Assembly: GCA_964476585.1 (NCBI GenBank)
Contig: CAYZBF010000017.1
Coordinates: forward strand, 1 to 42,609
Origin: CAYZBF01 sp964476585
GTDB lineage: Bacteria > Hydrothermota > UBA3072
DNA: 42,609 nucleotides
Reading direction: 5' to 3'
Shown: positions 33,455 through 42,235 of the stretch, in pieces
How the letters are laid out: each line of letters opens with the position of its first letter
Position numbering within the stretch: position 1 is the stretch's first letter
The notes under the pieces: model-generated
Databases searched by the model: none
What the model was told of the DNA's origin: nothing
Seen by the model: only the letters and a program-made list of their open reading frames with translations
Translations under genes and position numbers: made by a program

Positions 33455-34827
33455 CCATGAATATTTTCTATCTGCTTGTATTTACCATTATAGGGGTAAT
33501 TTTAATGGTGATTTTAATGCACAAGCAGTATTGGTTACTATTTATGTTCCTCATTCTGTCTATCTTCCTGAACTATCCACTGGGAGTTGACATTCTCGGG
33601 CTACCTTTAACTACCCAAAAGGTTGGAATGATTATTACATTTATACTACTATTTCCCCTCCTCCTATCAACTAGGTATCCGATTTCTAACTTAAAAACAC
33701 CTTTTACCTTGCCTTTCTTATTTTTAATTATTACAGCTTCCCTCTCTTCTTTGGTTGCCAAATATCCGGAAGCAAGTTATAAAAGTATAATTACTCTTTT
33801 ATTAATTTTTATTGCCATACACATAATATACATTTCAATCAACATTTCTGACCCCAAACGAATAAAACAAGGACTTTCATTTGGAATAACCGGCATCTTT
33901 ATAGTGCTTTTAGGTTTAGCTATTTACCAGTTTGTTAGAGAGGGTAACCTCATCGGGAGGATGACCGGAACATTCCGTAACCCTAATGAATTTGGTGCTA
34001 TGGTTTTAATGATTCTTCCGGTTACACTTGCGGATATTGAAGGAGGGAATCTTAAACTTGCGGTTTTAGGAGAAATCTGTCTTGCGCTTTCGCTTGTTGC
34101 AATTTATTTTACATATTCCAGAGCAACTTATCTGGCAACACTATTTTTCACTGGTGTTATAATAATTGGTAATTCTATTGTCCATCGTGGAAAAACAAGC
34201 ATTCGCTTAAATAAGAAAAAGTGGGCAGGTATATCTTTAATTATTATTATAGGATTTTTAATCTATTATGCGGTTCCCAAAAAAATTTTCGGAAGAGGAG
34301 TAGAGCGGTATCAATCGATATTTACAGAAGGAGGACTAAATTTAGGAGTATCCTCCATAAATATGAGATACAATGCTATATGGGTAGCATTGAAACTCTT
34401 TAGAGAAAATCCCTTTCTGGGGATAGGTATGAAAAACTTCAAGGCTTACTCCACACATTTGTTCGGTGTTGGTAGACTCCCCGCCACTGAAAATACATAT
34501 CTAAATGTACTTACTGAACTGGGTTTATTCGGGTTTTTTATTTTTATGTATATAATCTTTCGTGTTTTTAGCACCCTAATCGAAAATCAAAAAGAATTAA
34601 AAACTCATCACCTTAAATGCCTTAATAAATACTTAACCTATGGATTTATAGCTTTTTTATTTTTGATGTTTACAAATGATTTCGTAACCGATTTAAGGGC
34701 TTTCTGGATATGGGTAGCAGTTATTGTTTCACTCAAATCTCTGGATGAGAAACTTATAAATAGACAGGGAATAGCAACTGTTAACCAGTTCTCAAAGGTT
34801 AACAATAATTTTAATGAAGAGATATAG
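33451..34827 (+). CDS. wzy: O-antigen polymerase/ligase family protein (Wzy-like)
   Basis: A 458-residue inner-membrane protein with about 12 hydrophobic segments. The PF04932-type region includes GRMTGTFRNPNEFGAMVLMI (near residue 170) and, after a large external loop with the conserved RYNAIWVALKLF, NPFLGIGMKNFKAYS (near 320) with the ENTYLNVLTELGLFGF stretch that follows it in Wzy and WaaL. These proteins join lipid-linked repeat units outside the inner membrane. Next to wzx and wzc the polymerase role is more likely than ligase. The ATG overlaps the preceding GT2 stop by four bases, and the end overlaps the next gene by 14. Confidence 0.88.
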   Translation: MTMNIFYLLVFTIIGVILMVILMHKQYWLLFMFLILSIFLNYPLGVDILGLPLTTQKVGMIITFILLFPLLLSTRYPISNLKTPFTLPFLFLIITASLSSLVAKYPEASYKSIITLLLIFIAIHIIYISINISDPKRIKQGLSFGITGIFIVLLGLAIYQFVREGNLIGRMTGTFRNPNEFGAMVLMILPVTLADIEGGNLKLAVLGEICLALSLVAIYFTYSRATYLATLFFTGVIIIGNSIVHRGKTSIRLNKKKWAGISLIIIIGFLIYYAVPKKIFGRGVERYQSIFTEGGLNLGVSSINMRYNAIWVALKLFRENPFLGIGMKNFKAYSTHLFGVGRLPATENTYLNVLTELGLFGFFIFMYIIFRVFSTLIENQKELKTHHLKCLNKYLTYGFIAFLFLMFTNDFVTDLRAFWIWVAVIVSLKSLDEKLINRQGIATVNQFSKVNNNFNEEI

Positions 34828-35944
34828 AATACTATTTATACTTGATTCTCCTGGAGAAGGAGGAGCACAAAGAGTTATAATAAATATTCTGAAATATATT
34901 AATAGGGAAAGATTTGAAATCGAACTTGCATTATTTAACAGCGAAGGGGAATATAAAAGTACGATTCCTGAAGATATTAGTTATCATGACCTAAAGGCTA
35001 AAAGAGGCAGATACGCCATCCTTTCTCTCGCACATCTAATTAGGAAAATTAGGCCAAATTTAATCTTTTCAACACTTATTAAGGTTGACGAAGCAGTTAA
35101 TTTTGCTGTAAAGCTGGCGGGGGATTCAACTAAAATAGTTTTAAGATCTTCAAACTTCTTGTCCAAAAAATTAAAGGTGGAACCTTTTTATACAGCGCTC
35201 CTCTGTCGTTGGTCATATAAACATGGTGACAGAATCATAGCCACTACCCGGGAAATGCGAGATGACCTACACTGCAAACTGAATCTACCGTTAGGGAAGA
35301 TTAAAGTGATCCCAAACCCAATTGACTTAGAAATGATAAGAAACCTATCGAAGGAACCAGTTCGTAATTCATGGTCTAAAGAGAACTCCATAAGGAATTA
35401 TAAACTAATTATTACAATGGGGCGATTGACAGAGCAAAAAGGATTTCCCTATCTTTTAAAGGCATTTAAAGAAGTTAGAGATAAATTGCAAGCAAGATTG
35501 GTTATACTGGGACAAGGGAAAAGGAAAAGCGATTTAGAATCCCTCTCTGAAAATTTAGAGATTGATAAAGAGGTGAAATTTCTTGGTTTTCAGATAAATC
35601 CATACAAATATATCGCTAATTCCGACCTTTTTGTAATGTCTTCTCTCTGGGAGGGATTCCCGAATGCCATTATTGAAGCAATGGGTTGTGGAACACCAGT
35701 AGTTTCAACAGATTGCCCCTCAGGGCCGAAAGAAATAATAGCCAATGGAAAAAGTGGGTTGCTTGTGCCTCCGAAAGACTATCAAGCTCTGGCAAGTGGA
35801 ATCCTGCAAGTATTAACCAACAAGAAATTAGCTGGAAAGTTAGCCAAATCAGGATTGGAGAGAGTTAAGGATTTTGAAGTGAAAAGGATTATAAAAAAAT
35901 ATGAGCAACTTTTTTTATCGGTTTTAGAAAACAATGTGGTATAG
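34814..35944 (+). CDS. GT4 glycosyltransferase
   Basis: A 376-residue GT-B enzyme with a textbook layout. YRILFILDSPGEGGAQRVII starts the N-terminal domain (GGAQR loop), IRPNLIFSTLIK follows near residue 78, and the donor domain has KLIITMGRLTEQKGFPYLLK, RLVILGQGKRKSDLE and SLWEGFPNAIIEAMGCGTPV with a complete E-x7-E, then CPSGPKEII. This TDCPSGPKEI ending is characteristic of GT4 transferases that add N-acetylgalactosamine or galactose-type residues in several capsule systems; the exact donor here is not certain. It overlaps wzy by 14 bases and is followed by a 124-base spacer in which I see no gene. Confidence 0.92.
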   Translation: MKRYRILFILDSPGEGGAQRVIINILKYINRERFEIELALFNSEGEYKSTIPEDISYHDLKAKRGRYAILSLAHLIRKIRPNLIFSTLIKVDEAVNFAVKLAGDSTKIVLRSSNFLSKKLKVEPFYTALLCRWSYKHGDRIIATTREMRDDLHCKLNLPLGKIKVIPNPIDLEMIRNLSKEPVRNSWSKENSIRNYKLIITMGRLTEQKGFPYLLKAFKEVRDKLQARLVILGQGKRKSDLESLSENLEIDKEVKFLGFQINPYKYIANSDLFVMSSLWEGFPNAIIEAMGCGTPVVSTDCPSGPKEIIANGKSGLLVPPKDYQALASGILQVLTNKKLAGKLAKSGLERVKDFEVKRIIKKYEQLFLSVLENNVV

Positions 35945-36068
35945 AAGAATCCACCTATTTATATACCAGCTTACCTGGAAGAAATATTGGACTGTATGAG
36001 AAATTTCTATATCTCAATACAATGAAGAGAAATTGTTATATTTTTGAGTATTGTGCAGGTATAGGAGA

Positions 36069-37130
36069 ATGAAATTGAAAAGGAAACAGAAACTGAAAAT
36101 TTTAATGATCGGTCCATTTCCACCTCCAATAGCAGGCGCCACTGTTTCCTTTCAACAAATATCAACAGAGATGAAAAAAATAAAAGATATTAAGATTGAA
36201 ATCGTTAAGACATGGCATAACAATCGTACCTGGTTAACGAAAATATTATACGCTATTAAAATCCTCTATGACGTTTTTCTTCGTATAAAAAGATATGACG
36301 TTATAATTCTATTTGCCTGTCAACGGGCAGCATTATCCTTCGGTCCGGCAATAAATCTGATAAGTAAGTACTTCAGGAAACCATGGATACTCCGTAAATT
36401 TGGAGGAAATTTTGACATTCTGTATAAAAACTCCTCCCTTTTAAAGAAAGCATTTATTAGACATTTTATATTATCAGCAAATCTTTGTTCATTTCAATCA
36501 AAAAGAGAAGTAGAATTCTTTAAAAAGCATTTAAACACTTCAAATATAAATTGGCATGCAAATAGCCGTCCCATGGAAAATAAATCAAAATACTTTAAAA
36601 AGCGAAGTCTCTGCCGTAGTTTCATTTACTTGGGACGTGTTACATCAACAAAGGGAATTAAAGAAATTGTTAAAGCAAGTGATCTAATCGATGAGAATAT
36701 AAAAATTGATATCTACGGAACATTTGGAAATGACATTAATCAAACCCTATTTGAAAACTATCCAAAGGTAAATTATTGTGGTGTAGTATCTCCAGACCTC
36801 GTTCTCGAAACAATGAAGAATTACGACGCATTATTATTACCTTCTTATTTTGAAAGAGAAGGATACCCTGGGGTTATAATTGAAGCTTATAGTATAGGAA
36901 TTCCTGTTATTGCTACAAAATGGAAAGCAATACCGGAAATTGTAGATAATAGCTCTGGTATACTAATTAAACCCGGGAACACCCAGAGTTTGAAACTCGC
37001 TATGCAGAAACTAGTAGAAGATAATAATTATTATCAGAGATTGTGCAGGGGAGCAAAAAAGAAAAGTATGGACTTTTCTCTTTCATACTGGACCCGAAAA
37101 TTAGTAGAATATTGCCATTCAGTTACATAG
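36069..37130 (+). CDS. GT4 glycosyltransferase
   Basis: A 353-residue GT-B protein. LKILMIGPFPPPIAGATVSF is the start of the N-terminal domain; RKPWILRKFGGNFDILYKNS near residue 105 is a loop seen in exopolysaccharide transferases with weak acceptor halves. The donor half has SFIYLGRVTSTKGIKEIVKA, IDIYGTFGND and YFEREGYPGVIIEAYSIGIP with its E-x7-E core, then AIPEIVDNSSGILIKPG. The frame is open to a TTG at 36051; I prefer the ATG at 36069, although AGGAG lies almost directly against it, so a TTG two codons later (36075) is also possible. It ends the plus-strand operon that began with wzx. Confidence 0.88.
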   Translation: MKLKRKQKLKILMIGPFPPPIAGATVSFQQISTEMKKIKDIKIEIVKTWHNNRTWLTKILYAIKILYDVFLRIKRYDVIILFACQRAALSFGPAINLISKYFRKPWILRKFGGNFDILYKNSSLLKKAFIRHFILSANLCSFQSKREVEFFKKHLNTSNINWHANSRPMENKSKYFKKRSLCRSFIYLGRVTSTKGIKEIVKASDLIDENIKIDIYGTFGNDINQTLFENYPKVNYCGVVSPDLVLETMKNYDALLLPSYFEREGYPGVIIEAYSIGIPVIATKWKAIPEIVDNSSGILIKPGNTQSLKLAMQKLVEDNNYYQRLCRGAKKKSMDFSLSYWTRKLVEYCHSVT

Positions 37131-37452
37131 TATATAATATAAATGGATTTAAGACAATAATAATTAAAGGTTTCACATATAATTTGCTTTTATTTTATTG
37201 AAAAGGAATATTAAGTATAGTTCAGGAGGTCAAGTCCCTTTTTTCTACAAAAGTCAAGGTATTTGAGAATCCTTTCAAGCTTCCTTTTTTAACTTTTATA
37301 AAAAATATAACACAGTCCCATAATTTTACAAATTTTACTATTGAAACGTATTGACAAGTCGATAATTTTTATTAATATATATCTGTAAAATTAGTTTTAA
37401 TTTTGTAAAATATGATTTAATATATAACGGATAGTATTAGGAGGCGAGGAAA
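37131..37452. other. Intergenic region with a promoter at 37351-37378
   Basis: 322 AT-rich bases. TTGACA (37351-37356), 16 bases and TAATAT (37373-37378) make a plus-strand promoter, and AGGAGG at 37439-37444 is a strong ribosome site eight bases before the next ATG. So the last glycosyltransferase has its own transcript with a leader of about 70 bases. No other feature is seen. Confidence 0.55.
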
Positions 37453-38721
37453 ATGAAATACATAGCATCTAATTCAATCAAAAATATCGGCAAACAAAGG
37501 AAAGTATTATTTCTTTCCCAATATTTTCCTCCAGATATCACCGCTGCTTCATTTAGAATAAGTGAAACCGCAAATCTTTTATCTCTAGATGGATTTTCAG
37601 TAAATGTTTTAACTGCAAAGCCACACCGATCGCAACCGATTAACAAAGAAGATTATGAAATATTTCCAGAAATAAAGGTAATAAGGGCACCAATTATTCA
37701 GGGGAAAATATTGAAAGGCAGAAAGTTGGGATATATACTACAGTATCTATCATTTATGATATCTTCCCTAATCCGCGGTCTCCTTAATACTGACTCAACT
37801 TATGATTATATAATAGCTAGTTCACCACCACTTTTTATTGGCGTATCTGGCTGGATTCTTTCCAAGGTTAAGAAGGCTAAATATATTCTTGATATACGGG
37901 ATATATGGCCCGATTCGGCAATTTCTGCAGGTCAATTATCCGGTGAAGGATTTCTATACAGATTTGGTAAAAAATTAGAAATATTTCTGTATAAAAGAGC
38001 CAACCTTATTACATCAGTTTCGAAAAAAATAAAGAACTACATTTCCAACCTTGAAGAAAATATCTGTAAGGTCGAGGTTATCTGTAACGGACTGAATGAA
38101 AAATTGGTTGAAATTGAATCTCTGAATAATGTTCTGAGTGAGTTTGAAAAGAATATTCCTGACAATAAGTTCAATATAACTTATCTGGGTAATATGGGTC
38201 TTGCTCAGGATCTAGATACTGTTATTAACGCGGCAATAATCCTAAGAGAAAAAAGCATTTATAATATCAATTTTCTATTGATTGGTGGCGGGGTAAAAAG
38301 AACATATCTTGAGGAAAGAGTTAGAAGAAATGAACTTAAAAATATTATTTTTATGGGTCCATTTGATAAAAAAAACGCATTTAAGTTTATGCTCTACAGT
38401 TCGGCACTCTTAATACATTTAAAAGACAGTGAAGTCTTTGAAAAAACTATACCTTCCAAAGTCTTCGATTATTCATTTGCAAATAAACCAATTTTATTTG
38501 GTATAAAAGGAGAAGGTAATGAAATTCTATCTTCAATGCCAGGAAATATCTATTTTAAACCAAGCAATCCATATTCACTTGTAGACTCTATTTTAAAACT
38601 TTATGAAAATTATGATTATTATTTAAGTGATGTAAAGGCAAACAGAGAATACATGCTGAATAATTTCTCAAGGGCTAAAATGAGCATGAAACTGGCGACA
38701 CTTTTAAAAAAACTTGGGTAA
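37453..38721 (+). CDS. GT4 glycosyltransferase (WbuB-like)
   Basis: A 422-residue GT-B enzyme of the WbuB/CapM-like group. KVLFLSQYFPPDITAASFRI followed by SETANLLSLDGFSVNVLTAK is the typical start; YILDIRDIWPDSAISAGQLS near residue 145 is the family signature (D-I-W-P-D). The donor domain has FNITYLGNMGLAQDLDTVIN, LLIGGGVKRTYLE and TIPSKVFDYSFANKPILFGI. WbuB itself adds L-FucNAc to a UndPP-linked sugar; the donor here may differ. The ATG has an ideal AGGAGG. The first 16 residues before KVLFLSQYF are longer than usual, but no later start has a ribosome site. It stands alone behind its own promoter. Confidence 0.92.
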   Translation: MKYIASNSIKNIGKQRKVLFLSQYFPPDITAASFRISETANLLSLDGFSVNVLTAKPHRSQPINKEDYEIFPEIKVIRAPIIQGKILKGRKLGYILQYLSFMISSLIRGLLNTDSTYDYIIASSPPLFIGVSGWILSKVKKAKYILDIRDIWPDSAISAGQLSGEGFLYRFGKKLEIFLYKRANLITSVSKKIKNYISNLEENICKVEVICNGLNEKLVEIESLNNVLSEFEKNIPDNKFNITYLGNMGLAQDLDTVINAAIILREKSIYNINFLLIGGGVKRTYLEERVRRNELKNIIFMGPFDKKNAFKFMLYSSALLIHLKDSEVFEKTIPSKVFDYSFANKPILFGIKGEGNEILSSMPGNIYFKPSNPYSLVDSILKLYENYDYYLSDVKANREYMLNNFSRAKMSMKLATLLKKLG

Positions 38722-38963
38722 TAATTTAGAAATAGAATATGTTACAATTATTAGGAACATATCCTTGTATAAGAAGTGTTTAAAACTACTTGGCTTTTTT
38801 AATTCACGAGATATATCACAGATCGAGAATCAAGAGCGTAAGCCGAGAGTCTTGGGTCATGATTCGATGTTAATAGGTGAAAGGTGGGAACATTAGAAAG
38901 TTTGTAACCGGCTGGAGACGGTGAATTGAGTAGGGAAGAAGGGAATCGAGTTAAGGGAAAAAT
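38722..38963. other. Spacer with gagtcg-type strings, no gene
   Basis: A short frame at 38714-38896 has no family signature and consists partly of 'gatcgagaatcaagagcg/agccgagagtc' DNA like that in the 9230, 11400 and 17045 spacers. I do not call a gene here. Confidence 0.5.
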
Positions 38964-39015
38964 TTAATGCGTCCAAACCTTCTTGGTTCTATAATTTTTG
39001 ACTCCACATATGTCA
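38964..39015 (-). pseudogene. Orphan C-terminal tail, copy C
   Basis: The minus strand reads DICGVKNYRTKKVWTH and TAA at 38966-38964. It matches copies A (7374-7440) and B (9285-9490), and ends upstream at a TGTCA palindrome. Only 16-17 codons survive. Confidence 0.55.
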
Positions 39016-39067
39016 ATAGAGTGACAAATAAAAGAATATATATTAGCTTTTTGTCAATAGGGTGACA
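39011..39067. repeat. Two TGTCA-N6-TGACA palindromes
   Basis: TGTCAATAGAGTGACA (39011-39026) and TGTCAATAGGGTGACA (39052-39067), 41 bases apart from start to start. The paralogous block on the left has TGTCAATAGTGTGACA (7491-7506) and a decayed form at 7452-7467, also about 40 bases apart. Confidence 0.55.
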
Positions 39068-39192
39068 GCATTTAAAGAATCAATTTGTGCAGGTCAGTGG
39101 TCATTTTTTAGAATAATGAGTCAATAGTCGTATGCCGTAATTTAACAGTCGATAGGAGAGTTATGAGAGGGTTGGGTGAAAAAGATAGAAGC

Positions 39193-39716
39193 TCAAATTT
39201 TCTTAAAATCTTCTCTCCGAAAGAGGAAAAACTCCAAAGGGGATAGACCGGATTCGTTTTTGTACAGGAACAGATAGATCAAATAGGTTGGGGAATAGGA
39301 AATTGCGCTGGCCATAGCAGCTCCTTTTACCCCCATTCTTGGTATCACGAGAAGATTTAGAGCTATATTTACAATGAGAGTCACAGAATTAACAAAAGTG
39401 TTAACTGCTGGTTTACCGGTGCCCATAAAATAGGTTGAGAGCACCCTCACAGGTGAAAACAATAAAATGCCAGGAAGTAGAAAATAGATAATCTGATCGG
39501 GTGGATACTTCCTGCTTCCTGTAAGATAAACATTGGAAGATTCAATTCCAAGATTCAAAAGTGCATATGTCATTGTAGGAACTAAAACCAGCGCAGCCCA
39601 CATACCTTTACCAGCCGGTCCAAGAATCCTCGCTATCAGTATATTAATAACAATGGAAATAGAAAGCTAATCACTCTCGCAGAGAATGTAGATATGCTTT
39701 TCTTAGCAAGGCTCAT
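39193..39716 (-). pseudogene. Decayed wzx flippase with internal deletion
   Basis: From the ATG at 39716 the frame reads MSLAKKSISTFSARVISFLF, a close match to the intact wzx at 3922-5250, then shifts frame near 39655 and continues ARILGPAGKGMWAALVLVPT, ALLNLGIESSNVYLTGSRKY and PPDQII. At that point about 240 residues are missing in frame, and the sequence resumes at YFLLPGILLFSPVRVLSTYF and runs to the normal C-terminal region LSPLEFFLFRRED. The open part (136 codons) could be translated but would lack most membrane segments. It follows a methyltransferase (39794-40438), as the intact wzx does. Confidence 0.85.
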
Positions 39717-39793
39717 TATATTTCATCTCTATATATAATTAGATAATGACCTATAAATATATGGGCTTCGAAAGTAGGTTCTGAACCGCATCT

Positions 39794-40438
39794 CTACATG
39801 TCTGGTTTCTCTACGATAATGCGTATCTGATAATTATTCTTCAATATTGCGTATATTCTGGCAATAAGATGGAATAGTTCTTCACCAAAAAATCTCTTTA
39901 TTAATCTGAATCTTGGAGGCCACATATGCCGAATCTTCTCAACCTTTATAACCCTATACCCAGCTACCTTGAATAAATTCCCTAAGGTAAGAGGGTTCCA
40001 TGTATATAAATGTTGATTAACATCCTCTTCCTTGAATTCTTCATTAGGACCTTGGTGTGGAACAACAAATATTAACTTCCCACCTACTTTAACTTTTCTT
40101 TTTAATGATTTGACTACCTCATATGGACATAGTACATGTTCAAGTGCATGGTTTGATATTATTACATCTGCAAAATTGTCAGGAATCTCCTCTATTTTAT
40201 CGTAAACTTTAATACCTCTACTTTCTGCAACTCTACGAGCACTTACATTAGGTTCTATTCCGATCTTTCTATTACAAATTAGATTTTTTAATAGGTACCC
40301 ACCACCACAGCCAAAATCAATCACATTATCACTCGAATTTATATAATATTTGAATTTAAAAAGACCTACTTCCCCTTCAAACTCCCCTATCTCCCTTTGC
40401 CAATCAAAATATCTTTCATTATAATAAGTTATATTCAT
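39794..40438 (-). CDS. SAM-dependent methyltransferase (Methyltransf_23-like)
   Basis: A 214-residue methyltransferase. YYNERYFDWQREIGEFEGEV opens it, a usual start for the family; VIDFGCGGGYLLKNLICNRK (about residue 39) is motif I, IGIEPNVSARRVAESRGIKV is motif II, and ADVIISNHALEHVLCPYEVV and GGKLIFVVPHQGPN follow, where the NHALEHV helix is typical of this group. The His in HLYTWNPLTLGNLFK is also family-typical. The protein appears complete. It lies 77 bases upstream of the decayed wzx, in the same direction. A TTGACA at 40465-40460 lies too close to the ATG to be its promoter. Confidence 0.88.
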   Translation of the reverse strand: MNITYYNERYFDWQREIGEFEGEVGLFKFKYYINSSDNVIDFGCGGGYLLKNLICNRKIGIEPNVSARRVAESRGIKVYDKIEEIPDNFADVIISNHALEHVLCPYEVVKSLKRKVKVGGKLIFVVPHQGPNEEFKEEDVNQHLYTWNPLTLGNLFKVAGYRVIKVEKIRHMWPPRFRLIKRFFGEELFHLIARIYAILKNNYQIRIIVEKPDM

Positions 40439-40573
40439 ATATTACAAATATGAGCTTATTGTCAAGGAACTACTAAATTTTTAGGAATTATGATAACTCA
40501 TTATAATGAGTATTATATCTATTTAAAAGCACGGGTGGAGAGCGTTATTCATTATCCGAAAGTAAAAATTAGG

Positions 40574-40859
40574 GATTGTCCCAAAGTTGTATGATATATT
40601 ATAAAATTAAATCTTATTTTATTCATACATGCTCAGCAATATCATTCAGAAATCGCAGTCAATTTCCGAAGGCAGAGGAAATTGCTGCTCCCGCTCCCAT
40701 GCCCACCTGCCCCATGTAATAGAGAGCAACGAAGTGAATTTCTTATTACACGGGGCGAGAGGGTTTCTGAATGACATCGCCTCGCATTTATTACAGGATC
40801 TAAGAATCAAATTTACTAAATTCGTAAGTTTTGCTAAATTATACGACTTTGGGACAACA
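40574..40859. mobile_element. MITE-like palindromic element
   Basis: Terminal inverted repeats TTGTCCCAAAGTTGTAT (40576-40592) and ATACGACTTTGGGACAA (40841-40857) match at 16 of 17 positions. Inside, TCATTCAGAAA (40642-40652) pairs with TTTCTGAATGA (40764-40774), and CCCCATGTAATA (40710-40721) pairs with TATTACACGGGG (40744-40755). The arms are nested around one centre. The inner part is GC-richer than the flanks. No transposase frame exists. The GGGA-TTGTCCCAAAGT end resembles those of some IS families (IS1182-type), which is only a suggestion. The rest of 40439-41137 shows no gene. Confidence 0.65.
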
Positions 40860-41137
40860 TCAAAGATTAAATACTCTGGGGTTAGGAGTATCTAACAACT
40901 GTCAGCAATAATCAGGGAAGAAGTAAATGAGTAGAGAGTGTAATAAAAAAGGCTGAAATGTTATACGGTGGCATGCTGAGGTTTGGGAGATAGAATATCT
41001 AATGTGAAACTAAGTAAGCGTATGGCCCTTTACGGATGAGTGAAGATTGACGCCTTAGATAGAAAACCTTTTGTAGATAAAAGGAAAAATAATAGTTGTA
41101 AATATGGTAAATATGTTCTTTTTGATGTCATTTTGCA

Positions 41138-42124
41138 TTAGATTAATGTTTTAAAATATTCCAGAACTTTCCTAAGTCCCTTTCCCCTGGAAATTTCAGG
41201 TTCCCAAGTGAGCAATTCCTTTGCTTTAGCTATATCGGGTCTTCTAACTTTAGGGTCATTTATTGGAAGCGGCTTAAAAGTAATATCACTCTTGCTATTT
41301 GCTATTTTGATGACTTCTTTAGCGAAATCAAGAATACTTATCTCATCGGGATTGCCCAGATTAATGGGATCGGTTATATCAGACATCAGCAACCTATAAA
41401 TCCCATCAATCAGGTCAGATACATAGCAAAAAGAACGGGTTTGAGTTCCATCTCCGTAGACGGTTAAGGGTTCCTCCTCTAAAGCCTGTATCATAAAGGT
41501 AGGAAGTGCTCTTCCATCGTTTATTCGCATTCTTGGGCCATAGGTATTAAAGATCCTTGCAATCCTTACATCAATTCCATGCTTGTTATGATATGCCATC
41601 GTAATGGCTTCCGCATAACGTTTGGCCTCATCATATACACTGCGTGGACCTACTGGATTTACACTTCCCCAATAATCCTCGCCTTGAGGATTCACATCAG
41701 GGTCTCCATAAACCTCAGAGGAAGAAGCCAGGAGAAAAGTGGATTTCTTTACCTTGGCCAAACCCAGAGCATTATAAGTGCCGATAGCACCTACTTTTAA
41801 CGTATGAATGGGATGCTCCTGATAATCCTTTGGGCTGGCAGGAGATGCAAAATGAAGGATATAGTCCAGGGAACCATCTATCTCTATATACTTAGTGACA
41901 TCGTGTTCAACAAAGGTAAATTTCTCATTATCCATCAGGTGTCTAATATTTTCGATGCTACCAGTCATTAAGTTATCCATACATATAACTTCATGATTAT
42001 TTTGGATGAGTTTATCGCATAAATGTGAGCCCAAAAAGCCCGCTCCGCCGGTTACCAAAATTCGCCCTAGCGAATTTTCAGGGTTAGAGTGATCAGGATT
42101 ATGGATTATGTGTTTATTTTTCAT
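41138..42124 (-). CDS. uxs: UDP-glucuronate decarboxylase (UDP-xylose synthase type)
   Basis: A 328-residue extended SDR enzyme that converts UDP-glucuronate to UDP-xylose or its 4-keto precursor. RILVTGGAGFLGSHLCDKLI (from residue 21) binds NAD; YILHFASPASPKDYQEHPIH near 88, SSSEVYGDP, RSVYDEAKRYAE with the catalytic Tyr and Lys, ARIFNTYGPRM and the C-terminal VRRPDIAKAKELL are all characteristic. The first 20 residues (MKNKHIIHNPDHSNPENSLG) are extra; their DNA resembles the spacer at 13090-13130. The ATG overlaps the TGA of a four-helix-bundle tail. A 3' fragment of a paralogue lies at 9005-9118. Confidence 0.92.
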   Translation of the reverse strand: MKNKHIIHNPDHSNPENSLGRILVTGGAGFLGSHLCDKLIQNNHEVICMDNLMTGSIENIRHLMDNEKFTFVEHDVTKYIEIDGSLDYILHFASPASPKDYQEHPIHTLKVGAIGTYNALGLAKVKKSTFLLASSSEVYGDPDVNPQGEDYWGSVNPVGPRSVYDEAKRYAEAITMAYHNKHGIDVRIARIFNTYGPRMRINDGRALPTFMIQALEEEPLTVYGDGTQTRSFCYVSDLIDGIYRLLMSDITDPINLGNPDEISILDFAKEVIKIANSKSDITFKPLPINDPKVRRPDIAKAKELLTWEPEISRGKGLRKVLEYFKTLI

Positions 42125-42189
42125 TTCAACTTCTTCTTTAAACTAACTATTAAACCATTTAGCATCTTACTGATTTCCGCTGTGTTATT
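42121..42189 (-). pseudogene. Four-helix-bundle gene, 3'-end fragment
   Basis: The minus strand reads NTAEISKMLNGLIVSLKKKL and K, then TGA at 42123-42121, matching SEDVSKMLNGLISTLKKKVK of the intact copy. Only the last 22 or so codons remain. The stop shares an ATGA with the decarboxylase start. Confidence 0.7.
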
Positions 42190-42235
42190 AGTGGTATGGG
42201 ATATGTGGTATGTGATATGTGGCCTCCCCTCATAC

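Noticed and set aside
38714..38896. 60-codon frame overlapping the end of the last glycosyltransferase
   Set aside because: No family signature, no ribosome site, and its second half is spacer repeat DNA.
40439..40465. TTGACA and TAATAT just upstream of the methyltransferase at 39794-40438
   Set aside because: The -10 box would touch the start codon and transcription would begin inside the gene; the ATG gives the normal family start.
40629..40895. 88-codon plus-strand frame
   Set aside because: It lies inside the palindromic element and reads through its inverted repeats; no family or transposase motif.
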